Shown here piece after piece: positions 22,066 to 35,158 of a stretch of 64,000 nt of DNA (position 1 is its first letter; every line of letters starts with the position of its first letter). The DNA comes from Paragonimus skrjabini miyazakii. Lineage: Eukaryota; Platyhelminthes; Trematoda; Plagiorchiida; Troglotrematidae. Below the pieces are notes generated by a model. The model worked only from the letters and a program-made list of their open reading frames with translations. It ran no database searches and was not told the origin of the DNA. The DNA is taken from the NCBI GenBank assembly GCA_014338405.1, contig JTDE01000262.1, positions 62,001 to 126,000 of the forward strand, written 5' to 3'. The position numbers and the translations under genes are program-made.

Positions 22066-25000
22066 AGATCAATCACTCTTGACTAATCAGTATTATACTA
22101 CTGGCCATCTATGTTTAATAACTGCCAGCTGATGTATATTTGCTTGATTATCAACGTAACCAACAAGGTATTTTGTGTCACGCTGTTTAACGAATGCGTT
22201 GTTTAGGTTTCCAACTATGGAAGAGGGCTCCCCAGTATTGGAACAATTTTGTGTGATATACCTGGTTCTATTCACACAACGGTTGTACGCAGCAAAACTA
22301 ACCTAAAGGTGCCCTCAAGAGTCGGTGATGGAACATTATCAGATCAAAGCTTTCTAGATATGATGCTACCTAAAAACGACCCTTTATTCCGGTAGTGAAT
22401 CTAAGTGTTCATCTATGATAACTGTTTTCAACTCGGTTTACGAGTCCGTTTTCAAGGGGCCACAATAGTGACCCACTATATCTAGTGCAATCAATTGTAA
22501 GCACCTCGAAATAGAACAACTTTCCATAGCCTGGAAGATGAAAATGTTCATTTGTATTTTTATCATACTGCTACCTCAATGATTGAGTAGTTTGAATATA
22601 AATTGTGCCAATATACTTTATATTTCTTCGTTTCAAACTTCAACTAAGTTAATAGTAAACTGTTGTGTCAGTAACACAGTTTCTTTGGTATTTGGCTGTT
22701 AAACACTGGTAAACACTTCCGTTAGTAACATTTTACTTTCGACAAGTAAATTATTCAGACCAAAATCGCCCACAGTAAAAGTAAAAGACCTCACGTTTAC
22801 TTCAAAATTTCACTGAACAATTCATCCATCGCTAGTTATTATTTCCGTACAGATCAACAGTATGATCAAGGAGTTTAAGGTTGATTATGTTTAGTCTGGG
22901 AGTTGTGACCAAGTTTCAAAATAATGTACATGGAACTACTGGACAACGTAACTGTGCGTCTTGCATATGTTGTTATCGTTTATGATATGTAAATGCTGTT
23001 CGGTTAATATTCTGCTTACATTAATGAAACCGTAGACAACTTCTCCACGAGATTGTTTTCTTTCTTTTTCTCTCTCTCGATTTTGGTGTATTTTCAAAAG
23101 ACATTGATGCTGAGTTCAGAAATCATAAGATTGTTCTGTGTATAACATACTTAAAGTATAATTACATTCTAATGACTAATCTAATTTTGCTTGCTTCAAA
23201 TGCTTCTGTCTTCCCTGATAGTCCTTGGAATCATCTGAGTGAAAGATGGTGTCATCACTGTACGTAAATACTGGGTGTCTATAAAACGCTTCCTGCAATA
23301 TGAATGCATCCGAGTTTCATGTGTATTACACTCAGTCCGTGTTGATGATTGGACTTTGCTGTTGCGATTTACAAAAACAGGATTTTGATAAATATATAAC
23401 TACTCAGTAATTCAGGCAACACTACCTCAAACATGCACTCGCAGAAACCCCTATTCATTGGACTTTAATTTGAAGACCAACATTTTAAACCGGCCCTACT
23501 GAAACTGTCACCTGCTGCATGCATTACAGAGAAGAAATTGTAAACATGTCAGCATTTTTGTTGGCGGTTTTTTCACAATTAACCGCATTCCTAAGCTTTT
23601 TTTAAAATGCTTCGAGAACATTCAAGTAACTCAAAATAAACGAAGAGTTGAAACTCACTCATTTTTGATGAAATAAATTCCCATAATTTGGCATTTTGGG
23701 CAGCTGTTTTATGACTCCGAATGTTAGAGCAGATGGTGTGTGTCTCTAGCAATCCACAATGACACTGATAGCCCAAGTGGAATTTTTATTGGCTGACGCT
23801 CTGTATATGTTAAACCAATGGGAAATATTTGAGACCGCATTATAAAATGAATATGTTACAATACTTGCAGTCGTTTATTGTGGATTGTTTGTCTGCAGCT
23901 GAGGTTCAACTGCGTTATTTTTATCCGGTATCTTCTACAACGAGCCTGAAAGTGTTACTATTATAGTAAATTTGGAGCGGTTTGATTGTGAAACGTTAGG
24001 TTAAGAAGTATTTTAACAAGTCTGAAAAGTACGAGGCAGAAAACAAACCGACCAGTGATGAAGATAATAGTATTTGTCGTGAACAAACTTTGTCGTAAAC
24101 AAAGGTAGTTACAGTGTATGCTTCGGTAGTTTCAGTCACCAGTTTCCTTGAGATGATAAGTGCTTCCTTATAGGCAGTATCAGACAAGGACGGATTCGTA
24201 CAGCAAAACTGTGTGCACCATACTTTTCGGTTTCCTGATATCATTCAAGGCCAAAACGTTAATAGTCAACGAACAACACGTGCTATTTGCCGGCGTTTTA
24301 CAAAAAAGACTTGAGCCACCCTATATGTGGAAGGATCGCAGACTTGAAGAATGATTTGAAAGAATTTCTGACAGGTTACGAAACGGCGGCTAAATTCTCT
24401 CTGAAAATAAGATCTACCTATCGACAGACAAAGAAGATACCGCCTAATCCCCAAGCCTCATTTTAGCAGGTAATTTAAGTATCAAAGTGGATGCAGATTA
24501 CCTGTATACAACCTTTCTTGAATTCACACGTCGTGGACACCATAGTACCATATTGTTGAATCGCTCTCGGCGATTCGGGAAAATCCGTTTAATAACGCAT
24601 AAAAGACGGCTCCAGTAATACTGAGTTAGATGGTCGAATCAACCGGACCATCGTAAAATTCCGAAAGCGCGTCATAAAAAGCGCTCGAAATAAATTAAAT
24701 TCATACACTACTATTGATCATATAACAATAAAAGCGGTCTTTTACCTCGAATGTAAGTTAACTGGATATTCCAATTTTTCAGCAGAAAAAGTTTTTAAAA
24801 ATGAAGCAAACAGGAACCTGTTAGTAATTGGTCACCAGTCAACGGGAAGTGAGTTCATCAAAGCAATATTTTGTAGAAAAAAGTGAAATTATGTCAAACA
24901 GTACCAAACAAAAATGTTTTATCAGATACACAGTGACAATTATAGAAAAAAAAGAGAATGGACATTTCGTACACGCACCTATGGTATAAATTTCTTTAAA

Positions 25001-28000
25001 CTTGTTTACTGCATACAAGAAAAGCAAAATAATGGCAAATTTATGATCGATATTCTGCAACCAACTCAAACATGCTCCAACGGATTCAACGTTCCTCATC
25101 GCATCAAACATAGAACGACAGACGTGTCAAACGAATTATAACAAATCCAACACACCTGTTGCGAGGCAAATGATGATTGAAATATAAAATTTTTATTAAC
25201 ACCAGTTAACGCAGTCCGTAGCAATAGCAAATTCACCACCATTTTGATTGGCATCGTTTATGTGAATTTTCTTACATACCGATAACGAAATGGTAGATCT
25301 CAGTAAAATTACACAGAAAGCAAATTTGAGGTGATTAACATATTTACGGTAGAATTTTATTTCTGCTAATATGTATTTCTGCTGAAAACTATCATTTTAA
25401 CACTTGCAACCGGAGATGAACTTTCCTAAGCAGCTATACACACAGAAATGGTGTGGTAGGTTTGTGTTTGAGTGTGATTTGTGAATTATACTTTCAATAA
25501 GAAAAGCGTTTCCAGGATATACTGCTGCAAACCATGTAAGTTGGTTTGCTTCATCTCCAGAAGGTCGAGCACAGTCAAAACAATGAACTTTGCTGTTCTG
25601 TTGTGTTGAAGCCTTTCGTCCATTCTGGTCTTCCCTTCACAGCTAAAACTTGAAATTCTAGGTTCTGCAACAAGCTTTTGTAATTGTCTATTTGTCTTCT
25701 CATATCTAGCTCGATATAGTGCTTTTCTAGAAGGTGAGCATCTGACTGATTAAAGAAACGTCATCTACAATTAATTAACAATGATGTGATTAGAATAGTT
25801 TCAAGCGAAATTGTTACCCAGTTTTCTGACTTCGACTATTGGCTGTTGCCGTGACAATCGATATTCGGTTACACGAAAATGGTTTTCATCTTTAGAAGAT
25901 GATGACATGGACACCTAATCACATCTAGACTGAAATAGGTTGAACCTTCAATTTCCGACAGTGTTTATCTTATGCTAGCAAACAAACAAATTGTAGTCAT
26001 TCTATTTGCTGCGTTTTTTACTCATCCTGAGTACCGTTTCAATCTGTATTCCACAACGAACAACCCTATGCTCAAAAATAAATTATTTTCTGTGGCTCTC
26101 TTCTTTATAATCGTATGGTCTTCAGTTTTTTGGAATCGATTGAACAAGTTAATTGAAAAGGCCACTATGTAAATAATGGTTGCTTCAACACCCAAAAAAT
26201 TGCTTATGCATATTACACAAACTTGGTGTTTATTGATCTGATCAGAAAGAAACCTAGTAGTTTTTAAAACCAGAATAGATTCAGAGTAGTCTGTATTCGT
26301 TTGACATTTACGACGAGTCCACATGATAAATCACCAAACTTGAAATTAGATCTTAATAATGGTTATTAATTATACATACTTTTGTGAGTTCTTAGGTTTA
26401 TGTTGGAGGATGGAACAACAGTTACCCATATGCTCCACTGTTCACTGTGACCATATAGTACATTTCGTTGGACTGTGCGCAGATGTTAACAAAACAACCC
26501 AAGTGTATGAAAACAGAGAGTGGTCTGAAGCAGTCAACTGAATTGAAACAAGACAAATGTTTAAGATATTGATGTAGTGTACTGATAAAGCCAATACTAA
26601 ACAACAATTTGACATAAAAACAAGCATGTACATCTGGTGAATTGTGACAGGGCGACAGGCAGGTGAACAGCAGCATTGTAACGCCGGCAGTTGTCAATCG
26701 ATTATAACCATGACCACGTAAACACAGGCCGCTTTAAATCTGGAATTTAGCAGTATATGCCGTGGTAAAAACAATATTTGAATTAGCGCAACGTGAATTT
26801 TTGCTTGCATAGCCTTGACGGTTATCACATAGGAATAAAAATATTGAAACTACTGCTCACTCGAGTGGGAGGGAACATAAACGACACCACTTGTTCGGCG
26901 ACTGTGTTGAAAAATCACCAGATTCAGCAGTCCGTTCGGCAACTCAGGTACTGTACCATCCCAAACGGGGAGCAACCTACAGTGGGTGTTACTGGATGAA
27001 TTTGTAGTCTTTCTTATGAAACTTGAATTCTATGATTGAAGCACAGTGGTTCAAACACAGATGAATTGTCAGAACCCTCACCATAGATGTCGGTTCTTGA
27101 TTGCCATTAAAGTTCTCTCGAGAACTTTCAGTATCCTGAACATATTACAAACCATCTAAAAGGACGTTTGCTTCTGTTGCCCACAGAGTGAAATAAGTTA
27201 CGATTGCGCAACCATCACAAAACGAAAAAGGAACATATTTCCCGTGGAGTACCTACAATGCCTACATCCATTGGTTGCACTGATGCAATGAAAACACTGC
27301 ACTTTGTCGTAACATTAACAGGCTGCTCAAGACCACGTGAAAGTTAGATAACGTGTATGTGAACAGAAAACAACTGACCATTTATCTTAGACCACTTAAG
27401 AAACATTTGATTTAAGGAAGAAAGGACGATAAGAATGTTCTGGAGAACGCCACATAGTCATTTTGCTGTTTTAGATATTCCATATAAATAGCCGTGCATG
27501 GGTTCTCCAATTTCTAACTTTTGGCCAGATTAGATTCAGTTCCCGTTGCAAACACATTATTTTAATTGTTAATTACTGGTTGACGGATCCCATGAATGAA
27601 TCTTTTTTATGCTCTGTACTGCGATATTAATCAGTTACTAGGGCAAGATGGCTAAAAGAATGATCGTCCTTCCTACTCGGACCAACTTCATTTCATAAGT
27701 GAAAGAAATTACTTTTTCAAGAACCACATTCTCAGTCAACGCAGTTGTGAAAGGTTCATTCAAATGTACAAGTAATCTCTCAAATGCATCTTTCACACAC
27801 CTCAGTTATTTTCTGGACGTTTGCTACGTGTCCTTTGAAAAAGAGAGCCACTACTGAATTAATTTGAGGTTTATTGCCTTGGTCGCGTATGGGTTAGATT
27901 TTCACTTGTCAGATCAGTATATGAAGGTCGCCCACAAACCAAATTATGTACTTTCAAAACAACTTATAAACAGCTTGAAATCCCGTCAACATTTTGTGAA

Positions 28001-28490
28001 GTCTCGGTCCTAACACAGAAGACACTTCAGATCAGGTGAATCAGTTACACACCTACTTTAATGACTCAACTCTGGTTAGTACTCCAGAAAATCGGATATG
28101 GCCTACTGTGATAGATGCGCTGTTTCCTTCATGTTTTCTGGGTATCTCGGATGTCCAAACAAATGTTTTCGCATGGTTGTGATACACAATTTTTAACGAT
28201 GGTACTCAACGCCACGTGAACGTTTTGTAATCGTACAACTCGAAAATAAACCTTCTAATTCTGGGTGGTACACCTGCGTGGAGAACTCGATACACGGTGC
28301 ATGGAGTGTTAAGGAAAGTTGATGACGTGGGCTATGCTAATTTTGTTTTCACATCTCTTCCACCTTTTCTTACTCTACCCATGACAACGTCACATTAAGT
28401 TTACGGTTGAGTGCAAATAATCCCCATCTGCATCTACAAGAAATATTATCAACCACGACTTGCAAAATGAGAATTACAACAAAATTTTTT
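22066..28490. other. Long gene-poor stretch, nothing supported
   Basis: About 6.4 kb of AT-rich DNA. Frames up to 100 residues occur (24839-25111, 26022-26324 and 26422-26697, minus), often as overlapping opposite-strand pairs, which is typical of chance ORFs. I could not find splice-flanked coding blocks, tRNAs or known transposon motifs. It may be intron of an unseen gene. Confidence 0.5.
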
Positions 28491-29160
28491 GAATAAAACA
28501 ATGAGAAGACGCAATTCATGTGATGTTCTCCGGAGTAACATTTCGTACATTCTGATCACACATGGACATGTAACTAATTTTAAACGTGTCAAATTCCACA
28601 GAGTGGAAGTCATGGCTTAAGGGATTAAACGAACAGACATCAAAAATGAAAAATCAAAATTGTGGGAATGCTGACTACCAGGGTAGCCGCAGTGTCAACA
28701 CAAATTGTTTTTGAACACATAGGGGGGGATTATGACGTTTAATGGCCAAAGCCTCAGAAAACTGGAGTATACGTTTCCGGCTGCTTCGAAAGATCACCGA
28801 GAACGCGTCAGAAACTTTGACTATGTGTCCTGTCCGTATTATGTGCCTTGCAACGGAAGATGTGGGGTGCCGTCCATCGGCATCTATACAGGCTCCCGGC
28901 ATCTCTAACTGCGTCTCCAGCCATTTGGGAACATGCTCAAAAACAATTTGTGTTGACACTGCGGCTACCCTGGTAGTCAGCATTCCCACAATTTTGATTT
29001 TTCATTTTTGATGTCTGTTCGTTTAATCCCTTAAGCCATGACTTCCGCTCTGTGGAATTTGACACGTTTAAAATTAGTTACATGTCCGTGTGTGATCAGA
29101 ATGTACAAAATGTTACTCCGGAGAACATCACATGAATTGCATCTTCTCATTGTTTCATTC
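28491..29160 (-). mobile_element. Penelope-like element hairpin (inverted 3' tails around a GIY-YIG fragment)
   Basis: Two arms of 224 bp (28491-28714 and 28937-29160) are inverted copies with five differences by hand alignment, about 98% identical. The left arm is the true 3' tail, reading on from the minus-strand ORF end (LCVQKQFVLTLRLPW). The right arm is the same tail in opposite orientation, placed upstream of the fragment. The 222-bp loop carries the last part of the GIY-YIG ORF. Inverted, truncated tail copies are known in Penelope insertions. The near identity of the arms suggests a recent event or gene conversion. Confidence 0.85.
28675..28936 (-). pseudogene. Penelope-like GIY-YIG ORF, C-terminal fragment
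   Basis: The minus-strand frame reads EHVPKWLETQ, ..HPTSSVARHIIRTGH, SDAFSVIFRS, RKRILQFSEALAIKRHNPPLC and ends in VLTLRLPW. This is the end of the Penelope-like endonuclease ORF, matching the larger element at 34478. The frame's first 17 or so residues come from the inverted arm and are not element protein. The catalytic core of GIY-YIG is missing. Confidence 0.8.
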
Positions 29161-29274
29161 AAGTTCATCAAGGGAACAAACTGCTTCAAACTAAATTTTT
29201 ATTGGAATCATTCATAAATAGTAAACCGTCTTGGCTAATGTTAGCTTCAGGTGACTCGAAACAGATTGCAACTT
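29161..29274. other. Spacer, nothing seen
   Basis: Short AT-rich gap between the Penelope-like hairpin and a decayed SINE. Confidence 0.4.
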
Positions 29275-29450
29275 TCGCGTCTTCACAAAATTTTCAGCCA
29301 CCTTCTTCTGGAAGGAAACATTGAGTCTGAGTTGCGCTTCTGTCATGGCCTGTCAGTCGTGTGTATTCTTGTCATGAACAGAATGTGAGAGTAGGCCATG
29401 CTTTCTTAAGTCAGCTGTGTTAACCACTGCCTCACTGACCCCACAGCGGT
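29275..29450 (-). mobile_element. Hammerhead SINE, very degenerate
   Basis: The plus strand holds GAGTCTGAGTTGCGCTTCTG, CCTGTCAGTCGTGTGTATTC and AACCACTGCCTCACTGACC, which align with the ribozyme 3' half, ribozyme start and A-box side of the complete minus-strand copy. The ribozyme is destroyed. Confidence 0.55.
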
Positions 29451-31418
29451 CTGTCCTTATACTGGCTACTTCCCACGTTACCTCCTAGGTCTCGGGCGCT
29501 GAAACATAGACCGTTAGAAACGATATTGGCGTCGTTTCCTTTTAATCCACGGTTCAACCCACTGGACACGGTGCAAGATAAGTGTACACATTACTCACTC
29601 TCCTATTTCGATAGAAACTCACGATTGGAAACATAGGTACTCTTCTATCTGAAACCTTAATTATGTAGACACAAATGATTCGTTGTGACAACATTGGCCC
29701 GATTGATTGACTTCATGCGTCTGTAGCTAAATCAATGGGGTTTTAATAGCGTCACACCAAAATCCATTGTTAAAGAATGAGCAGAAATAATCCTAACAAA
29801 CTGCACGCAACAAAACAACTTACTTGTTTCTGCAGTTGATGGTCAAATGACAAAATAGCCGTATTATTCGGGGATAAGAACGTTTTTATCCTGATCACTT
29901 GTACAGTACTCTCTCTTCGATTTGTGTTTCCACCCAAAATAATTAAAGCAGAGAATTTCGTTTCGTAAGCAATCAAATCGCCAGTCGACTGGGTTGGTTT
30001 CTAAGATCCGAATTCCGTACCAGACTAACTTACACTAGGCGATAAATCATGAAGCAAAACAGTTGGACCACTCATCTATTGAAAATTTCTATGTTCCTTT
30101 CGAACTCATCAAAATTAATTTCACAGAAAAAATGCTAGTAACAACTGTACTTCCAAATGTAAAAAACAGAACAAGAAAATCTGTAGTTTATTCCACTTTG
30201 GAGAAAAAGATGTAGCAGCACGACAAGCTAAAAGGTTAACTTTTTTTGGATTAATCGCGTGTGCAAGCTACCGGTATGAAATACCCCCTCTGTTTATCGA
30301 AGAGATTTTGTGCGTTTTTAAGCATAATTCTCAACCTGTAATCAAGCGTAGTTGGGTACTGCCTGCAATATTTTTTGTTCGGAGGCGAGCTTTAAATTAG
30401 ATGTGAAATAATCTATCTTGGTCTTTTTGTCTGTTTTCCGGTCGTCTGTGGATAATCTAGAAGGGGAACTACCACATCTGTTTGATGTGGAACAAGCTAA
30501 CTGAAAGCCTTCCAGTAGCATTGTATGCCATTTCATAACATGTTCGTCTGTCTAGTTTAGGCCAAGTTTACGGCCGTTCATATTCATTCTTATTCATCTG
30601 TTTGGTCGAGTCTCTCAGAAAACTGTATACAAAATGAGTCATATTCTATAGCTGTCTAAATATAATCCCGTAGACTAAATTTTATTTTTGCATGAAAGTC
30701 CGAGTTTAAAATTTATGGGTTGAAATCAGTGTTTTACATCATGCTGAGACGGTTAAAAAATGTGGTTGAAACGTTTTGAATTTTTACAGCACTATTGTTA
30801 AGTAGTACAATGAAACATTTCTCCCAGAGTGAAAAGAAATCAGCCAGCTCCATAAAATAGCTAGCAGAAAACTCTTTCAAGATGGAACAACCAAAGAACG
30901 GCCTTGTGATGTGGTCACTTGTAGAAGGGGAAAACTTCCGTGAATTAATTGCGAGTGTGTCAGATAACACAACGTAACTTAAATTTCGATGATATTCAAA
31001 GACGAGATGGTTACTGAGAGTTTCACTCTGTGCGTGTGGCCATAGTACAAAATTCCAAGTGATTGTTCATTGTGACCAACGGGAATAAAAAATATATTAG
31101 AACAACTTACTTTGAGAAAATCAAACACGTTTTATTAAATTCAGTGGTGGAAATCGCACCAACCAAAGGACGTCAGATTTCATGAAATCAACCGTTTCTA
31201 AACTGACTGTTCGATAAAACTTGATAACCCAATATGCCATCACACGTACTCTCCGGAATGTTAGCTAGTCGCAACGGGTAACATTTTGCTATTGCTAAGT
31301 TTTAGAATCCATGGGTGTCTCGTGTCGTTCTGAAATAGCATTTATGATTCATGTCCATGATTTTTCTTATCTCCTTCAATAAGCTTTCAAAAATACGGAC
31401 ATTTTGTTTCTGTTTATG
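29451..31418. other. Intergenic, nothing supported
   Basis: AT-rich. Minus-strand frames at 29770-29976, 30342-30536 and 30734-30970 have no motif. Confidence 0.45.
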
Positions 31419-31430
31419 ACGTTCTGATAT

Positions 31431-31812
31431 CATCATCATCATCACCATCATAACAGCCATGAGCCTGACCAAAAGGTACTGTGGCTCGGGCCGCCGCTCA
31501 AAGGAAGGTGTGTGAAGTGTGTAATCATTAGCGCAAACAAAAATATCCTTGANNNNNNNNNNNNNNNNNNNNNNNNNNNNNNNNNNNNNNNNNNNNNNNN
31601 NNNNNNNNNNNNNNNNNNNNNNNNNNNNNNNNNNNNNNNNNNNNNNNNNNNNAATTATTGAGAAAAGACTAAGAGGAAGAAGCGGAAATGGAATGGATAC
31701 AGGTACGCCATTGACTGCGACACATCGCCATCTCGGATAGCGTCTCTAACCAGCGGTTTGAGTGATCACAAGGACCCCAGCCAGGCAGGCGACACCTACC
31801 CACACCTACCCT
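31431..31812 (-). mobile_element. RTE-like LINE, 5'-truncated, with target duplication
   Basis: Minus-strand 3' end of the same LINE family as 10827-12935. The plus strand begins (ATC)n, then CAGCCATGAGCCTGACCA, GGCTCGGGCCGCCGCTCA, and later GGATACAGGTACGCCATTGA. It is flanked by perfect 12-bp direct repeats ACGTTCTGATAT at 31419-31430 and 31813-31824, the target-site duplication. A 100-N gap (31553-31652) lies inside. Only the 3' UTR and last codons remain. Confidence 0.88.
31553..31652. other. Assembly gap (100 N)
   Basis: Exactly 100 unknown bases, the usual placeholder for a gap of unknown size. It falls inside a repeated LINE, which probably caused the break. The true element may be longer than shown. 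Confidence 0.97.
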
Positions 31813-31824
31813 ACGTTCTGATAT

Positions 31825-32084
31825 ACATAAGTAACAGCATGGTTATTCCAAATACGTGGGCATGTCAGACGTACATATAAAAATTCGGCGACCTTGAAAA
31901 GTTGTCACGGAGTGTGTACACACTTCATCAAACCAAGAGCGTTTTGGCAACTTCTAGTAAACCTAGAAATATTTTTCTTCAGAATCAAGCTTAGTAAGAT
32001 TACGAAATAACCTTACGGATGTGAAGCAACTATATTTTAGACGACAGATTAGACACGTATCTTGCAAACCACTAGCTGGTAGAC
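31825..32084. other. Spacer, nothing seen
   Basis: No feature I can support between the LINE and the LTR-like candidate. Confidence 0.4.
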
Positions 32085-32540
32085 GCTAATCAGCCGGCCA
32101 GCCATCTTCTGTACCAGCTACTGTACATTATTATGACGCAGAGCCAGACAACCGACAAGACAGATGAGCATGACCGAACACGAGTGAAGACCGGATCAGT
32201 TAAATTAATAGGAAGCTCGAACACCGTCGTCCCGTTTAAGATTTAGTGGGCACCTGCGATAAACTACCTGAAGAGGCCTCAATGCTAAATAAAACCATCG
32301 AACAGATAGGGGAACGATGCCAATATAATGCCAAATAATGTGGTCTGTCGATTGTTACACCCCTAGAATAACAGCACAGGGCCCGTAACGTAACTAATGT
32401 CCACGGAGATGGCGAATTGAGCATTGTATCGTTTGTACGACTGTGGCTAGATACCTTGTTCCCGAAGCACAAAAATGAGCATGCGCGTTACATCGATAGT
32501 AATCGGCGTGGTTGATTCAACAAAGAAATAAACAAGCCGG
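32085..32540 (-). repeat. Possible LTR-type repeat remnant
   Basis: A block with higher GC than its surroundings. On the minus strand a TGTAAC (from about 32359) could be an LTR start, and a GGTTTTATTTAGC segment lies downstream. A 78-residue minus-strand frame (32236-32472) spans it and its composition looks more like retained transposon sequence than random DNA. I see no second LTR, primer-binding site, polypurine tract or target duplication, so this is weak. Confidence 0.25.
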
Positions 32541-34289
32541 ACTACAGCCGGATATATTTTCAAGGAACGCGCTTTATGTTTAATATCAAAACGATATTCT
32601 AATATAAATCATGGGAAAAGCGGTACCATATGAAATAATACAAAATAACATATGCACAACGAACGTTATAACAGTAACCACTAAGTTGACATGAGTCAAC
32701 CTTCCACGGGTCTGTCAAAATTGATCAAGTTCCTACCAATGTGATAGCAAATAGGCTACATAAGCACACTATATGTTTAGAGGTAGATGGTCTGGTCGTG
32801 GAATCTAGTTTGTCCCAAACTGGCTAATTTTGATGACTGGTAACATGTACGGCAGGCCTACTTTCTTAACTAAAGGGCAATCAAATAAAATAAAACGCAG
32901 CCATCTTTCGACTAACGCAGTAGTATTATACTGTATTATTCACAAGAACAGTACATATTTTATAACTTGTCCGTAATCCAGACCTCGAAAAAGTATTCCG
33001 GAATCTAATGAAAACTGTTTCACTTTTCTATAAACCAAGAATATAATACTCAAATGCGGAATGTACTCTGGTAATAAGAGTATGTGAGAACACGCCTTTT
33101 GTCAAATGGCTCCGAAGATCGCTTGCAACAGGAATTATCGACGACAAAGTGCACCGGCCCTTTCACGACAACCTCATGTTCAAAACAATCCACCTGTCAG
33201 GTTCGGTAGTGTTGGCTACTTTTCTGTAACGTGACGTCCCAACTGGAAAAAACATTAAACCATGAAAAGCCCCGGAAATTGCGTTTGTTACACGGCTGAC
33301 TCAATCAGTGCGGTGATCCTATACAAACGAGAGAACATTCACTTAAAAACATTGAGAAGGGGACGTTTTGATTATACGTGTCGAATTTCAACCCTACAAG
33401 GAATTGCTCGAAATAGAACATGACCTTCATTGACGAGTTCGCCTTATGCCCAGTCGTTGCTGTTATTCACTTGAGAATTTCACAAAAATGAAACAATATT
33501 CCAAGGGATGCAAAAAACATGAGAGTATGTAACTGAAACTCCAAATAACAACTGTTGTGCTAACCGCAATCGAACAGCAAATTGTTTGCTTAGTTTCAAG
33601 TACTACTTCACCTCCGGAAGAATCGTGTACGTATTGTCAGAAACGTAACCACGGTTTCAAATGGAAGGTTATGTGTTAGGATGGAAATTTCTAGTACTCC
33701 CATTGCCTTAGTGACTTATTTTTCTGATTTTTGCAATTTTTATTACTAGCTTCCTGAAATTTTTATTTACTTTTTTTTCTGACAGTTTAGTCATGACCGC
33801 AGTCTGCTGAATTTTGTTTTGCTTTCAAAATTTTCATATATCGTGTGAAGTGACCAAAATGCGTCCTGGTGGCCCATCTGTGAACATGTTTAATAAAGGT
33901 CAATCTTTTCTTAGGATAAGGACAACAGACCTGCATGTGTGTTTCCGGGTCTGGGCGGCTCACGGAAGTGAATGTAGTGAGAAAGACATCAGGGTGGAAG
34001 GCTCCACAGACTTTTTCTAGACTATCCGCACCTACAACCAAACACCACGAGTAATCAGCAGATTCGCCCTATAAAACCCATTATGCTGCCTGGTGAGGAG
34101 TTAGAGATCTTCAGCCTCACCCCGGAGCGCCATCTACTAATGTGTTCATTATTTTAGAGACTAGTAAAAGTGACACTGGCAGTTGGTAGTTTACTGGGCT
34201 GGCTGTGCACCCATCTCTGAAGATAGTTGTGATTCTAAACTTTTTCCTGGCATTCAGTAGACGACAGGTAAATAAGGATAGGTTGAAAA
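32541..34289. other. Intergenic, nothing supported
   Basis: A minus-strand frame at 33787-34041 (84 residues) is largely mirrored by a plus-strand frame at 33814-34020 and has no motif. Nothing else supported. Confidence 0.4.
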
Positions 34290-34477
34290 GTTTGAAACAA
34301 TCATTTCCCGTTGAAAATTTGAATACAGCAGGCAAAAGACTGACATTACACAATTTATACTCGAGTAGATTTCGCTGCATCTCTACTGGTGCTAACTGCA
34401 GACGAGTTAACCTGTACAAAATTCCAAACCACGTGACAATCACAAATGGTCAAAGTTCAAAACAAGTTCAGTTGCCA

Positions 34478-35158
34478 TCACGGCAGCATCAACGTCACAA
34501 ACAGTTCTTTTTGTACACACAAAATGGGGTGACGGTGTCTGATCGCAATCGCTTCGGTATATAGTAACAAACGTTTGTTTCGTGTCGAGAACACAACATG
34601 AAGTGACTTTGATGAATCAATCACATGTTGCGTCATCAAGTGATGCTTAGAAATCGATGACGGGGTGTTTGCTTTCGAGTTGCTTGGTTGTGTGACCGTT
34701 TGTTGAACCCATTTCGCTAAGTGTTCGGTAACCCTGATTCCAAGCTGGCGCTCAGTTCTACCAACAGAGGGTACTCCGCATCCACATTCATATTCATAGA
34801 TTACGTTTGATTTAGCGAACTGAGGCATTGGTTGCTTAACCGGGGGCGTGTGGACCCGGACTGTTCTGTAAATGATCACAGGTTTCGCGGCAAAGAACGT
34901 CCGTACAACAGCTGACCTTTGGCGTTTATCAACTATTTGACACACATTGTCTCCCTTGAATGGAAGTTGTAAAACTACTGTCTTTTTTGGAACTGTGGGT
35001 TGAGAATTATTTTGTACATTGTTGATGTTGAATTTTCTTATAAATCTTCCTGGATAACCGTCGTCTAATAAAGTCTGGTCTATTTGACGCAGTTCATCAT
35101 CCAGGATGTCACTAGTGCAAAGCCGTCTGACCCGGTAAAATATCGTTCGTACCACTCT
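34478..35158 (-). pseudogene. Penelope-like GIY-YIG endonuclease region
   Basis: In the same frame as the RT, after an in-frame TGA. In the 225-residue piece, residues 117-150 carry the GIY-YIG core: NVIYEYECGC (117-126), VGRTERQLGIR (131-141), EHLAKWV (144-150). The second half of the family YVG signature is PSVG, with Ser in place of Tyr, so a conserved residue is changed. The C-terminus (SSISKHHLMTQ, EAIAIRHRHPILCVQKEL) matches the fragments in the two hairpin elements. The segment before it, with RRLC and DGYP, is the usual RT-to-endonuclease connector. Confidence 0.87.

Noticed and set aside
24290..24330. CACCCTATATGTGG as a DNA-transposon terminal repeat
   Set aside because: It resembles some mariner-type ends when reversed, but no matching inverted copy, TA duplication or transposase frame was found nearby.
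31429..31452. (ATC)n microsatellite as a CRISPR-like or independent repeat
   Set aside because: It is the 3' tail of the RTE LINE, bounded by the target duplication.
34205..34564. 119-residue plus-strand ORF
   Set aside because: It is antisense to the Penelope-like 3' tail and the end of its endonuclease frame, so it is a shadow of the element.
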